From Corythucha ciliata (lineage: Eukaryota > Arthropoda > Insecta > Hemiptera > Tingidae): a DNA stretch of 64,000 bases. Positions 1-30,860 of the stretch are shown one piece after another. The notes under the pieces were generated by a model. It worked only from the letters and a program-made list of their open reading frames with translations. It was not told where the DNA came from and ran no database searches. The translations under genes were made by a program, and so were the position numbers. Position 1 is the stretch's first letter, and each line of letters begins with the position of its first letter. Where the stretch lies: positions 29,431,253 through 29,495,252 of the forward strand of contig CM075939.1 of the NCBI GenBank assembly GCA_038030265.1, read 5' to 3'.

Positions 1-498
1 CACAGTCCACACCCAGTAACGTGCTCGCCGTAGAAAGTGCGAGGGTGCGAGGTGATAATCAGGCCTCGCAAGTGGACCACTTCCATCCGTCCGCCCAGAT
101 CACGAGTCACTCAAGACTGGAAGTCAGGTGCAGGAAGAACCGGGCCAAAGATGGGGTTCAGGCCAGGTATGGGCCGGCAACGGCCAAGGTACTGGCCACA
201 TCTTAAGGAGATCCAAAGAGAGAGAGAGAGAGTGAGGTGCAGGACGAAGGTACAAGCCTGGTTACCCCCAAAAAGCAATGCCGGGCGTCGTCATCCCTAT
301 TTGCCGCCCCAGTCAAGCACTTCACGTATTCGGGGATCTGGATCTTATATTATAACGCTATAACTATGGGGATTCCGGGAGCTTCCGATAACATTTCATC
401 CCATTATAATGGACAAGTTCTTTTTCAAGGGAAGAAGGGCACTGGGGCATTTATTTCAAGCATAACACTGTTTGGCAGAGCAGATAGTTTAAGCATTA

Positions 499-885
499 GC
501 GAGTTATTACACAAGCGTTTGACGGTTAACGTTTACGGTTATGCGACGTCACATTAGCGTAACCGGGTGTGCCGGTGGGAAATAAGTTATTGCAATTAGA
601 GTGGATAGGACATAGATGTAATTAATGGCGTTTTCCATTTACGCAAAAGTCTGCTCTGGAGCAGTACTTTTCCACCCGTCCTCTCTGAATTAAAATATAT
701 GTAACGGAGAAGAAGGGTGGAAATAAAATTCAGAATTTTATGCTAATGGAGAACGCTACAACTGCTTCGAAGGTATTCATGAAATACTGTCTCCATACGT
801 GTGTGGTTAACGTTTAAACTCCAAATTTGATTTTTACGCTTATCGTAACATGAGATAACCGTAACCGCTATCCGTCAAACCGGGG
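499..885. mobile_element. Diverged copy of the TGACGTCA palindromic MITE
   Basis: The left part (cgtttgacggttaacgttta, gcgacgtcac, ccggtgggaaataagttatt) matches the element at 2389-2872. The right part (ataaccgtaaccgctatc) is its decayed complement. Confidence 0.6.
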
Positions 886-1050
886 CCCCTGATACAAGGA
901 CGGGCACCTTTTGTTTGTCATCCATTTTTTTTGTCGAACATGATTGGTGGATTCTTGGATGGCACATATGATTTGATAGACCGGCGGGGGCGGGATTTCC
1001 ATAACAACGTTGCTATTTTAAAACTGAGCCCGTCCGTGGGGTGCGTCAAA

Positions 1051-1310
1051 GTGACTAAACTCTTCTACAGGTGCCGCAGGTTTCCCTCTGCCCGTCACCA
1101 GCAGTCCTTTACTCCAGATTGCTCACCCTAGAGCAGCAGAGCAAAGTTAATTTTGAAATTAAAGTTTATGAATTCTCAAAAATCACAAACCAAATAACAA
1201 TTAATAATGTACTGGGTCCAGCGCAAAGGCGGTTGGGACTGCTCGTGACGTAGGTGAAGGTACAGTAATAATGGCCGAAGATCTGAGGCACCTATAGAAA
1301 GTTTAGTCAC
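1051..1310. mobile_element. MITE with GTGACTAAACT ends, copy 1
   Basis: Ends GTGACTAAACTCTTCTAC and complement of GTGACTAAACTTTCTATA; inner blocks cagcagtcctttactcc and gcaaaggcggttggga are shared with 55813-56084. Confidence 0.75.
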
Positions 1311-1582
1311 CTGCTTGGGGCGCGTTGTGAAACTCAACACTTGCTCAGCACTTGAAGCGTATCGCTGTAAAACTCCTAATAGAGCTCAGTGCTGGACAAG
1401 TGCTTAGGCATCTGATGAAGCACGTCTTCTCGGTGCTTAGGTAACAGCTTCAATCGCGCTGAAACCTTTTATTCCGCAATATAGTACAATTTTTAAAATT
1501 GTGATAAGATAGAAAGTTATGAGAAAACCCTCCGCACAAACACCTCGATAAGGTTCATCAAGCTGCTTCAGATTGTGTTTAA

Positions 1583-1982
1583 GGGGGAACTGCAGTGATG
1601 ATTCCTCGACCCCCCTACAATCATCCCTCGTCTACTACTCGGCATTCATTTTCTCGCCTTATTTCTGCACCAATCCTGGTTTTTAAGGACTCGTTTTAAT
1701 CTTCAGGAAATTCCGCATATGCAGTAGTTTTCCTTTTTTCAAATTTCATCCCATAAGTTATTTTAAAATCGCTTTAAACTTTTACCTTGTAATTTCACGT
1801 TTTTTTTTTTTTTTCGACTTATTTGAAAAAAGGAAAACTACTGCATATGCGGAATTTCCTGAAGATTAAAACGAGTACTTAAAAACCAGGATTGGTGCAG
1901 AAATAAGGCGAGAAAATGTATGCCGAGTAGTAGACGAGGGATGATTGTAGGGGGGTCGAGGAATCATCACTGCAGTTCCCCC
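1583..1982. mobile_element. Hairpin MITE, 400 bp, TTAA flanks
   Basis: Two arms of about 160 bp (GGGGGAACTGCAGTGATG and complement) meet near 1780; TTAA is present on both sides (1579-1582 and 1983-1986). A diverged relative covers about 30450-30860. Confidence 0.8.
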
Positions 1983-2131
1983 TTAAGCGCTTGAAGAAAC
2001 GGCTGAGTTTTACAACGCAACCAGTGATCATTTGTCCCAAAATTATTCCCGGTGTATTATTTTTAGAAGAAGGGCCAAAGGGGAAGCTCATTCCACTAAA
2101 TTCAAGTGCGCCCGAGAGTCCATCCCCATAA

Positions 2132-2288
2132 GGCCTGTTTCACACGATCAACAGAAAGCAACACGACACCACAGAACGACGAACGTAAAAATTGACGAGT
2201 GTTGAGTTGATCGTCTGAAAGACGTATCTTATTTGTGTACGCTAGCTGTGGTGTGGTGTTGATTTCTGTTGATCGTGTGAAACAGGCC
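2132..2288. mobile_element. Harbinger-like MITE, 157 bp
   Basis: Ends GGCCTGTTTCACACGATC and GATCGTGTGAAACAGGCC are perfect inverted repeats flanked by TAA (2129-2131 and 2289-2291). Confidence 0.85.
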
Positions 2289-2388
2289 TAAGTGGACTGA
2301 CTATTGTATTTCATGAATTCATTTGAATCAGTTAAATACATCTATTCCCTATCATATGTTCATATTTAAGTGCCACTCTTGGTTACAA

Positions 2389-2872
2389 GGGAGGTATTGC
2401 ATAACCGTCTGACGCTTAACGTTTACGGTTATGTGACGTCACCATAAGCGTAGCCGTTTGTGTCGGTGGGAAAAAAGTTATTACAAATAATAGTTGCACT
2501 AAAATATGAACACATGGTAGGGCATAGATGCACTTAATTGCTTCAAATAAATTAATAAAACACCTCCTCATATTAGGGAGTTATTGCATAACCGTCTGAC
2601 GGTTAACGTTAACGGTTATGTGACGTCATGATAAGAGTAAAATTCAAATTTTGAGTTTAAGCGTTATTCACAAACGTTTAAAGACCAGTATGAAGAGGTG
2701 TTTTATTAATTTATTTGAAGCAATTAAGTGCATCTATGCCCTACCATGTGTTCATATTTTAGCGCAACTATTATTTGCAATAACTCTTTTTCCATCGACT
2801 CAAACGGCTACGCTTATGGTGACGTCACGTAACCGTAAACGTTAAGCGTCAGACGGCTATGCAATAACTCCC
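2389..2872. mobile_element. Long palindromic MITE carrying TGACGTCA, copy 2
   Basis: Arms of about 180 bp begin GGGAGGTATTGCATAACCG and end with the complement at 2872. A partial second copy lies in the loop (about 2575-2690), and more fragments follow to about 3000. Each arm has a gtgacgtcac palindrome. Confidence 0.8.
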
Positions 2873-3819
2873 TATTGTCTATAAACGTTTGTAATTAACG
2901 CTTAAACTCAAAATTTGAATGTTACGCTTATTGTGACGTCACATAACCGTTAACGTCAATAACCGTCAGGCGGTTATACAATAACTCCCTCATAATGTTA
3001 TTGTTAACCACACATACAACATTAACCGTAAGTACCGTGACATACACAAAACAAACGTGAAGTGTCACGTCACCAAAAGAAGGGGGGGGGGGGGTTTGAG
3101 TGATGAGAGTCCGTGTGCCGGGGAAAAAAACTGACGATCTCCAGAATACGAGAAAAAGGTCCCACACGCCGTATTTCTCAAAAAGGCCCAAGGGTATCGA
3201 GTACCTACTTCTCGTGTTAAAATCCACCGTATTGAAAACAATAGCGGTTTAACGCATGCGCACTTGAGGAAACGACAATTTTTGTATCAGGCTGGCAAGA
3301 ATATATATGTTGAGTTGGGGTGAGTTTTTTCTTATAAGGCCAATCTAGGCCTCATTGCCAGATATTTTTCATATCTATGAAAAGTTTTGAAACCTAGGTA
3401 TTAGTTTAAGGAAGGAAATCGGACGAATGTAGTACTGTGGGGCGATCGAAAGAATGGGCCTATATCGGGGGAAAGCAAGAATACTCTTCTGATGATATTC
3501 GACTCTGGATCCCAGTGGATCCAGTGAACTGATTGAAGAAGAGGGAGACAATGGCATTATTTCAGTGGACCACTGTTTGGACCCTTTCCCAACCTTCCAC
3601 GCCTTGTCTCCTTCAAGGTCATTCTTTTGATCGCCTAAGAGTACCTACCGGCCCTTTGGTAAAACTTATGATAAGCTTGTATCTACCAAAAAAAGCCAAA
3701 CGTAAAACAAAATAATAAAACCACCACCGTTATAGATTGTTTCAATATGAATAGTTAGTACTAAAAATCAGATTAAAAAAAATCTTGGATGCAAACAAAA
3801 CGTGAAAATGCCGGCCTGT

Positions 3820-22933
<19,114 letters not shown>

Positions 22934-24052
22934 CTGAAACAGACGGAAAAGAAAAATGCAATAATCGACAGAAATAAAGTTTTTAAAAGAAAATTTAACA
23001 ACAGGAAGCTTCTATTAAAAAAAAAAATCCTTCCTAATTCGGTCGAGAGTCCGTAGATCTTACACACTTGATTGTGCGTGAGTAATGTACGGCTCTCGGA
23101 TGACGGGATGAGCTTCGTATGCCCTTTCCTAAGCGATGTTGTCGTGTCGAGAGGAGGGGGAATGCGTTTACCGGTGACGGAGTTTTACTAGTTGATTTAA
23201 TGTTTCCCCTTTCTCATTCTCTATTCCATGGCATTCACGCTTTTTAACCCGCGCACTATATGATTAAATTCGTAAAGAATGAATCCAGTTAGTGAAAAGA
23301 GGGGAATGTGAAGACAATTTCGATTCAATGTATTTTGGGGGCTCCGGGCCATGAATTACCTCTGATGGGCAATTATCTCGGGAAATGGATTTTTTGCCGA
23401 GATTACCGTAATAATTAAAATATGTGGTTGTGGTTAATTAATCATTGTGCGTGCCTGTTATTGGAATGCACGTGGAAAGACACGCGCGCAAATAAATAAA
23501 TAAATATTAATACACCTATGATACACCTAGCCAATATTCAATGCTCATTACTCAACTAAGAAGCGTTTTTTCGCTCTTTTCGAGGCTCGTTCCACGCTGT
23601 GCGGTTCGGAAGCGGCGCGAACGCGGCAGGCGCCCTTCTTGGAACATCTTTCAATTCGCACGGCTCACAAAGACCCTGAGCGGCGGTAAGCGGTGCTTCT
23701 TCGGTTTCTTCGTGACAGTGGTTTCAAGGAGTCGCTTAGTTTCTCATTTTCACATGTCATGTAGTCGTCGCATTCGCGCGGCTTCTCAACCACACCACGT
23801 GAAACCGCGATACGAGCCTAATTTAGTTTCTTTGAGATGCAAAAAATACAAAGTTCGTGAGGGCCAAAGTTAAATTTAATAAGCGCTACAAAGAAGTTAC
23901 TTTACGAAAAACAACATCGAAATATTGATTTTCACTTCAAACGATAATTGAAGGAATAAAAATATGAGTCTATTCACAAACACCCTTTATAACAAAGAAA
24001 TTCTGATTTTACCGATAAAATTAAGTTTATAACACTGAAAAAACAAGCACTT
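22934..24052. other. Between kazrin exons and CCDC77
   Basis: Apart from a tentative exon at 23064-23128 and a GC-rich block at about 23570-23850 with GGCTCGTTCCAC-type ends (likely MITE-related), I see nothing coding. The 110-codon plus frame at 23541-23873 lies in that block. Confidence 0.5.
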
Positions 24053-25201
24053 CTACTCTTTTCCTGCGTTTCTCTCTCTGATCTTTTCCAGTCTTATTTG
24101 ACGCTCAATGCTCTGTAACTTGGATCTCAGTAATTTAATATCATTCCGAAAACCTTCGCTCTCGAAGAGTCGGCGTCTCTTTTCTTCGTGCAGCTTTCTT
24201 TGAAGAAATTGTTCACGAGACGACCACTTCTCTTTATCCTTCTCAAAGATTTCTTTTTGAAGAGCGTTTTTTTCTCGGAGTTCGCATATTTCTTTTTCCA
24301 GCTGTAAAATTTCCCCTCGGCACCCCCGAATAATGTCATCTTTTCGCCTCAGGGTTTCTTTAAGACGTTGAATATCGTCTTTAAATTTGTGACTTTTCGA
24401 ATCAGTTTCAGGGAAATCATCCCCAAGGATTTCCCGGCTGAGCGCCACCCATCGGCTCAGTTTGTGGTTTTCTTCCACTAGCTTGAACTCACGATTTCGT
24501 TCCTTGTCGATGTCATGCAAAACAGTCAAAACTTCATCGAACTTTTGGAGTTGAGTGTTTTGTAATTGGCAATTAAGGCAGGCGAGTCTGTGTTCAAGTT
24601 TCTTCTTTTCTGATTCCCATTCCTTTTCTTTGATTTTTAAATCTTTTTCCAAGGCGAAAATTTCGTCCTCGAGAAAGTTCTTTTGTTCTTCAAGTTCAGC
24701 TTCTAAAGATTTTATTCTGAGGGATAGCGTTTCATTAAGAGATTCATGAAAATCTTTTAATTGTTTATTAAAATCTTTGACATCTTGGTAGCGCCGCCTT
24801 GGTGGCGCTGGTTTCTTCGACGGACACATGAGGAGGCTGAAAACCCGGCTGTCGATTAGTTGATCCTCGCGAAGTCCTGTCTGATTCAACAGAAATTGAA
24901 TTTTTCTCTGTTCTCCCGCCATTTGAACTCGAAGACGATCATTGTCCGCCATAAGTTTCAAAGTGTGCTCGCGCTCTTTGTACAGGCAGCGTTGCATGTC
25001 ACTGAGCGCCTGTTTAAGGCGAGACGAATCTTGCATGAGACGAAGAGTATCTTCTTCCCGGTCGGCATTTTTAACGACGAGCTCTTTGCAGGAGTCGACG
25101 ACACGAACGAGGTCCGCATGTTTGGATTGGAGTTCGTACACTTTGGCTTGGTAGAAACTCAGCAGCGATTGAGATGACTCTCGGGGGCATAATTTCGCCA
25201 T
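24053..25201 (-). CDS. CCDC77: CCDC77-like coiled-coil protein, single exon
   Basis: A 382-residue open frame runs from the ATG at 25201 to a TAG at 24053. It matches what I know of CCDC77, a centrosome-associated coiled-coil protein. The start (MAKLCPRESSQSLLSFYQAK) matches the vertebrate LAKLHPS..LL.YY..K block. Then come LKQALSDMQRCLYKEREH with a KLMADNDRLR continuation (about 68-95), a basic Pro-rich break around 129-137, long heptad coils to the end, and the near-C-terminal block GFRNDIKLLRSKLQ (about 352-365). Vertebrate CCDC77 is about 490 residues and multi-exon; this copy lacks about 40 residues at the N-terminus and about 50-70 at the C-terminus and has no introns. It may be an intron-loss gene or an expressed retrocopy. 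It sits upstream of the recognised kazrin exons on the same strand, and may be inside a kazrin intron if kazrin begins further right. Confidence 0.8.
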   Translation of the reverse strand: MAKLCPRESSQSLLSFYQAKVYELQSKHADLVRVVDSCKELVVKNADREEDTLRLMQDSSRLKQALSDMQRCLYKEREHTLKLMADNDRLRVQMAGEQRKIQFLLNQTGLREDQLIDSRVFSLLMCPSKKPAPPRRRYQDVKDFNKQLKDFHESLNETLSLRIKSLEAELEEQKNFLEDEIFALEKDLKIKEKEWESEKKKLEHRLACLNCQLQNTQLQKFDEVLTVLHDIDKERNREFKLVEENHKLSRWVALSREILGDDFPETDSKSHKFKDDIQRLKETLRRKDDIIRGCRGEILQLEKEICELREKNALQKEIFEKDKEKWSSREQFLQRKLHEEKRRRLFESEGFRNDIKLLRSKLQSIERQIRLEKIRERNAGKE

Positions 25202-27269
25202 TGAAGATTAGGTATCTGAATCAAAAGGAAGAAAAAACAAACGCCTATATTTGCTATTGCGCCATCCAAACACTACGCTCTTCTATTAATGTGAATCAGT
25301 GCAAAACGCAGTGTGATAAAAAGAAAAGAAGAATATCCCTTCACCACCGAAGGACAGTAGTAGTAAAGCCATTCAAAATCGCAGAATATAACCGCTCTAC
25401 TACACAAGTACACTTGTGCTTACTCTCGATGTAGCTCATGACATAATGCTATTCCTAGTGTGCATCCAAAGCTTTGAATGAATAGCTTCTGGGTATTCTC
25501 AAAGAGGCATTCAAGCAATTCAAAACCCCTGCAATTCACTATAACTGGGGAACAATATCCTTTACCGCTGGTCCTTCCCTTCAGCAACTGAAATTCCAAC
25601 GTAAAGGATTATTTCATAAAATAGGTTGCCGGCGCGGGACTCGAATTAATTCGATTTGTCGTAGTCGGGGTGGAGTAACCTGGAATAGAAGCTGCTTGTG
25701 TGACGCACAGTCGAGAAACGTTTAATTTTACGTTTATACGTTTGATTTATACGAGCGTTCCCCCGGTTCAATGTTTCTCGTCGGCCCAAAAGTGAGACTA
25801 TTAGCACTAGCTAACAACAAAAATGGCAGTCGCGTTTGCTACATGTAATAAAATTGGAAAAAATCTGGTAATTGACGGCGCAAAGCAATGAGAAAAGAAA
25901 CGAAACCTTTGAGTTCCGCGCAGCACCAGGAAGGAATGGCATAAACGAAGTTCATAAAAACCAAAACAACTTCCGTCTTAACTTTCAGCGGAACCCTTGG
26001 AACGATTTCTACAACGCATCGTTCCGTCGTCAAAAGGAGCGTTCTACACTCAACACCCCACGACGTTACACAATCAGATTTGCATACTAATAGAAGAGAG
26101 AAAAAAAGATGGAATAAAAACGAGGTAGCGAGCTTTAAACGCCTTGCCCCACCGCTGGCATTATGAAGAGTCGTTCTTTGAATAAAACGATCTCTTCTTA
26201 AGGGTTAAACTGAGGTACACGAGGGCATGTCGTACAGATCTGAGAGCTTTTAATAGAAAGTAGCTGCAAACAAAACAACAGCAATAAGGTAATATACTAT
26301 AGATAGCAGTGTACTTCATGCAAGCGTTGTAAGCTGACATTGTAAGATGTAAAGAGAAGGAAATCATAGATGATACAGAAAGGAATAAAGGTACTGCGAT
26401 TATTCTCAACATTCAGTGCCGCAAAATAATTTGCGATTTTTCTCAATAAATTTCGAATTAGCGTTTTTTTTTTTGTTTTTTGCCTCGAATTAGCGCACGA
26501 GTGATTTTTTTTTCAAAATAATAATGATAATAATAATATAATAATGATATACAGTAGATAATAAATTCCTACCTAATTAACGTGACACTAGTGCTGCAGG
26601 TACACCGCAGTGGATGCCCTGAAGTAGTCATTGGGCCTACAGATCTATGGGAACATAATTATTATTGAAGAAGAGGTCGCCTTCTTTTCAATCTGCGTCT
26701 GTTTGGGATAGATGGGGGTTAGGTGCCAGTTCACAGACAACTGGGTTGGTATTCGCCTTCAAAGTATCGCTTTCGTGGGCTGAATCGAATATATTCAGCT
26801 CACGATTTCTCAGCAAACGTTCTATTCTCCTGGCCGGATGGACTGGAAACCGTTGAAAGGAGCCAAATCACCGTCCAACCGTTAGCCAAAACTCCTTTTC
26901 ACACTAGTGAACGCAAAAACCTACATATACTCATGTTTTCATCTGTAAGCTGTTCTGGTCCTCGCCACTTCTACCTCGGTACTCGGTACGCTCAGTGGCG
27001 GCGGAAGTGGGGTTCAGGGTCAGCGAATGCTCCCCCAATGGTCTGGTTACGTGAACAGCTCTCCCCCAATCCGATTTGCTATTTCAATTAGTTCATTTCA
27101 TTTCAATTTAGTTATGGATTAGCACTTTTTCGTCTGTCTTCGTCGTCGGAGGGAAGACAGACGATATAGGCTCCTACGACTACAGATTTATGCATGCTTT
27201 ACACACTAACCCTCGTAGTTTAAGCGATTCTACTAACAATTTAAACTTTTTCTTAGTTTTAGCTTCGAA

Positions 27270-27740
27270 ATATTCTTTAGAAGATACAGATTGGCGTTTT
27301 TCAATTCTATCCGCGAATGAGTGATTTTTTAAAATTTTTATCGGCAAATTAACGTGTTTTCGTCACAACGGCAATTTCATCGACGGATTAGGCGATTTTC
27401 CTCAATTTTAGCCGCGGGCTTGACCCAAAAACTGCACATTAGCGGTTTTTGGTACATTTTAGCCGTAAAAATGCCACTATACACTGAAAACCAGCGATTT
27501 TTTCTAAATTATGGTCCAAAAGTTGCATCGAGAAACCAGGAATGAGCACTTTTTCCAAATTTCTTGCCGCCTACTCCGCCCAACAGAGCGCCTTCTCAAT
27601 TTTATCTTCTTAAGAAAAAAGTAAAGAAACTTGGGAATCAGCGTATTTTCTCTATCTTAGCCGCAAATTTGCTTCCAGAAGGCACAAATTTTCTCAATTT
27701 TAGCCGACAAAGATTGAACATTAGGCACACTGTTTGCTGA
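27270..27740 (-). repeat. Degenerate short-unit repeat P1
   Basis: Roughly 30 bp units around the phrase ttctcaattttagccgcgaattagcg, much diverged. Similar tracts lie at about 7950-8170, 8870-8925, 26440-26500, 33110-33400, 50930-51430 and 54600-54920, in either orientation. Long open frames in these tracts are not coding. Confidence 0.7.
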
Positions 27741-28399
27741 TCACCAGTAACGTTCTATTCTCCAAGTCGGATGGACTGAAAATCGTCGAAAGGAGCCAAG
27801 TCACCGTCCAATCGTAAACCAAAACTCCGACCTTAATCTATGAATATGAACCTAAAAATCATCATTTTTCCATATTTAAGCTTTTCGGGGGCTCTCTCTC
27901 TCATAGGTGGCCCTGGGCGGCCCGCCCCCTCGCCTTACCTTGGTACGCTACTGTTCACGGCATACCCTTGCTCTTTCACACTAAGTTTCAGCTCTGAATT
28001 GTGTAAATACGCCATTTTATGGCCAATGTAGCCGATTTAACTTACAACACGTCATTTATCTAGTAAAACTGTGTCTTTAGGACTCAAATTACCCAGGAAA
28101 ATTAACCCAGAAACAAGAGAATTTAATGAAGAGGCGGTAAATTTGGGAAGGATTTGGAATTTTTGCCTCAAGAATTGTATTTTTGCACATGTAGGAGGCA
28201 TTGATTCGAAAAATGGTATCTTCTGCCGGCTGACGCTAGTGCCTACCTCCATGGTGTGGACAGTCTGATACCATAGGTGGTATCGACATGATGTCAAGCT
28301 TGCCTATATCGGCGGCCATCTTTCCACTTTTTTGTAACAGAAAAATGTTGGTAGTTTTAGTGCACTTCATTGTGTTTGTGTTAAGTTCCTGTTTAATGG

Positions 28400-28720
28400 G
28401 GAAATTGCACATTTTTCAAGCACTGGTGTTACTTGAAGAGGGCTCTTTAACAATAAAATTGCTCACATTAAACATTGGAATCAATCAAGGGTTTCTTTAA
28501 AGCGAATTTTTAAAAATTTTGAGTGGGGGTTTGATCACGTCAAAGGGCAGTTAATGAATGGATGGTTTTGGAAAGACGGGGGAAGACGCGTCTTCTGGGG
28601 TTAATTTTTCTTGTTATTTGTAAACAAAACATTTTAGAGTTCCCTGAATGCTTCACAACTGCACATTGACGTCATTTTCCCTCGCACCATCCATCCCCTC
28701 CTGAAGAACTTTGAAATTTA
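28400..28720 (-). repeat. Dispersed repeat B, copy 3 (inverted)
   Basis: Reads on the minus strand in the same block order as 53990-54370 (aagagggctct, caatcaagggttt, gtaaacaaaacatttta). Confidence 0.7.
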
Positions 28721-30449
28721 TTTTCAAATCACCAGACGCACCATTCGGGCTGCAGCTACCGTTGATATTCTTCTGTCCACGTGCCAATGCAGCGTTTTAT
28801 TTTTCTCACAAACCGGGCATTCATGCAAGTTTTCCCCATTACGGGTCCGTGACGTTGGGTTCAACTGTCTGGGGACAATTTGCGCCTTTCAGAAGCTTTC
28901 TTCCGAGTGCTAAAAGGTTAGAAGTGTCGAACTTATTTCTATTACTTCACAATTTCATGTCCGGAAACTAAAAAACTGAGTGAAAAATGTTGAGGTTTGT
29001 GGCTTTCGCTGTTTTGTAACATCGTTAACTGCACGTCAGGCATATCAAGTTTTTTCTCATATGAAAGTCGAGAAAGTCACAAAGCACAACGTTTCACGCT
29101 CAGTTCTTTAGTTATTAGTTTTCGGACATATGAGAAATAATGGAATAGTCTCACAGTATTGCCCTGTTTGTACTTCTTGGTCTGGAAGAACACTTCTGAA
29201 TGACAAAAGTTCGCGTACCGAATGCAGTTAAAAAGCCAACAACGTCAATGATTCGAAATTAGGCACTAACTTTAACAGTGAAATGCACTAAAAATTATTA
29301 GGCCCGTTCAAAAGCTCTATGTATGTGTTCTGTAGAATCTATGTACCCACAAAAAAAAAAGTATTCCCTCCTTCCTCCGAAAAATGAAGTATTTTGATAG
29401 GTTGCACAGACTCCAACGACCCAAAAATCCTGAGAACGGACTTATACGTGGAAACTTGTTTCTCAAATTCGAAAACTCGAACTCGAGTTTGAGAAAAAAG
29501 TTTCCGATGTAAGTCCTTCTGCACAGGATTTTTGGGAATTTTGTGTTGACATGTAACAGAGAGATTTGTTTCTGCCAGGATGCCTTGATAATGGGGTGCA
29601 TACCCCGAAACTAGTCGGCAGAAGTGCGATAAAATGAATGTTTCTACTCAAAAAATAATTTAATTACCTAAAGTTAATTTTAACATCACTATCTTATAAA
29701 AATTGACCCACATAATTCATAGATATAACATTTTCCCCTTAATGACAGAATACCCTATAAGGATATACACCATTATTCACAGTTTCCTCACAGATCATGG
29801 ACATAAAAAAATCTTCATTGTTTAAACCCCACGTGCGTTGTTCTAAGAAAGTGTGCTGGTCGACAGACACTCCACCCCCTCCCACGCTTTGCTAACAGTG
29901 ATGAGAAAAGTTTGGCTTATTACCCTTGATAATATCGCAAATTGTTATAGAAGCAAGGGGTAAAAAGAAGGAAAAGCTATCCCTGCGAACCCATTAAATT
30001 CATTTTTAAAAAGAGGGGAACCGGAGTACTGGGTGGTGGAGGTATGAGCGTAATTCGAAATTATCGTAATATTTCTCCTCTTGAATGACCTCGTTTCTTT
30101 TTCACCAAGGGATTTCATTCCTAAAAAGTTATTCTCTCCCCCCCTCCCCAACCATAATCCGGGCTTTTTGTGAGTTCCTCAGTGTAGAAGTCTTATATCC
30201 CGTAAAACCAAGGATAATATTAAGAACGTCCATCTCGTGTGGAAATAGAGTGCGAGACGGGCATTGCTTCGCCCAGTCGCCCTCCAAGGCTCCAACGGAA
30301 ACGGAAACACCTCTTCGTTTAATGTTATACTTTGTCGAATAACTAGGATGGAATAAAGCAGAAAGCGTGTTTTCATTGGTCACAGCTGTTTATGGTTATT
30401 TGGTCTTTGATAAAAGCAAAAAAAAAAACACTTTTTCGTTAAAAGTGGC

Positions 30450-30860
30450 TCCATTTGAGGGGAGTTGCACCAGCGATTCCTCTTTTACTACACCGCGGCT
30501 CCCATTTTCTCGTCTTATTTTATACGCCAACCCTGGATTTTAAGGTCTCGATTCAATCCCCCGAAAATTCTACATGTACGCTAACTCTTCCTTCGAATTT
30601 CATCCCCGAAATAACTTTTAAAATCACTGAACTTTGACCTTGGATATGTTCATGCTTTTCCTAAAGGATTTATTTATTTTTTTTTAAAAAGAGCTCTACT
30701 ATAGCGCACATGGAGAATTTCCTGGAAATTAAAACGAAACCAAAAAATCCAGGATTGGTGCTGAAATAAGACGAGAAAATCGGTGCCACAAGGGACAGAC
30801 ATGAGTAGATTGAAGGGGGGTCGAGGCACAATCATTTTCAGAAGTGCACAAGCTCGTATG
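30450..30860. mobile_element. Diverged hairpin MITE, relative of 1583-1982
   Basis: It shares the order of blocks with 1583-1982 (ttctcgtcttattt, caaccctggatttt, aattttctac and their complements on the right arm) but is strongly decayed. Confidence 0.6.

Noticed and set aside
26993..27952. A hAT element with ends cagtggcggcgg and tacgctactg
   Set aside because: The ends look hAT-like but do not match each other well and no 8 bp duplication was found.
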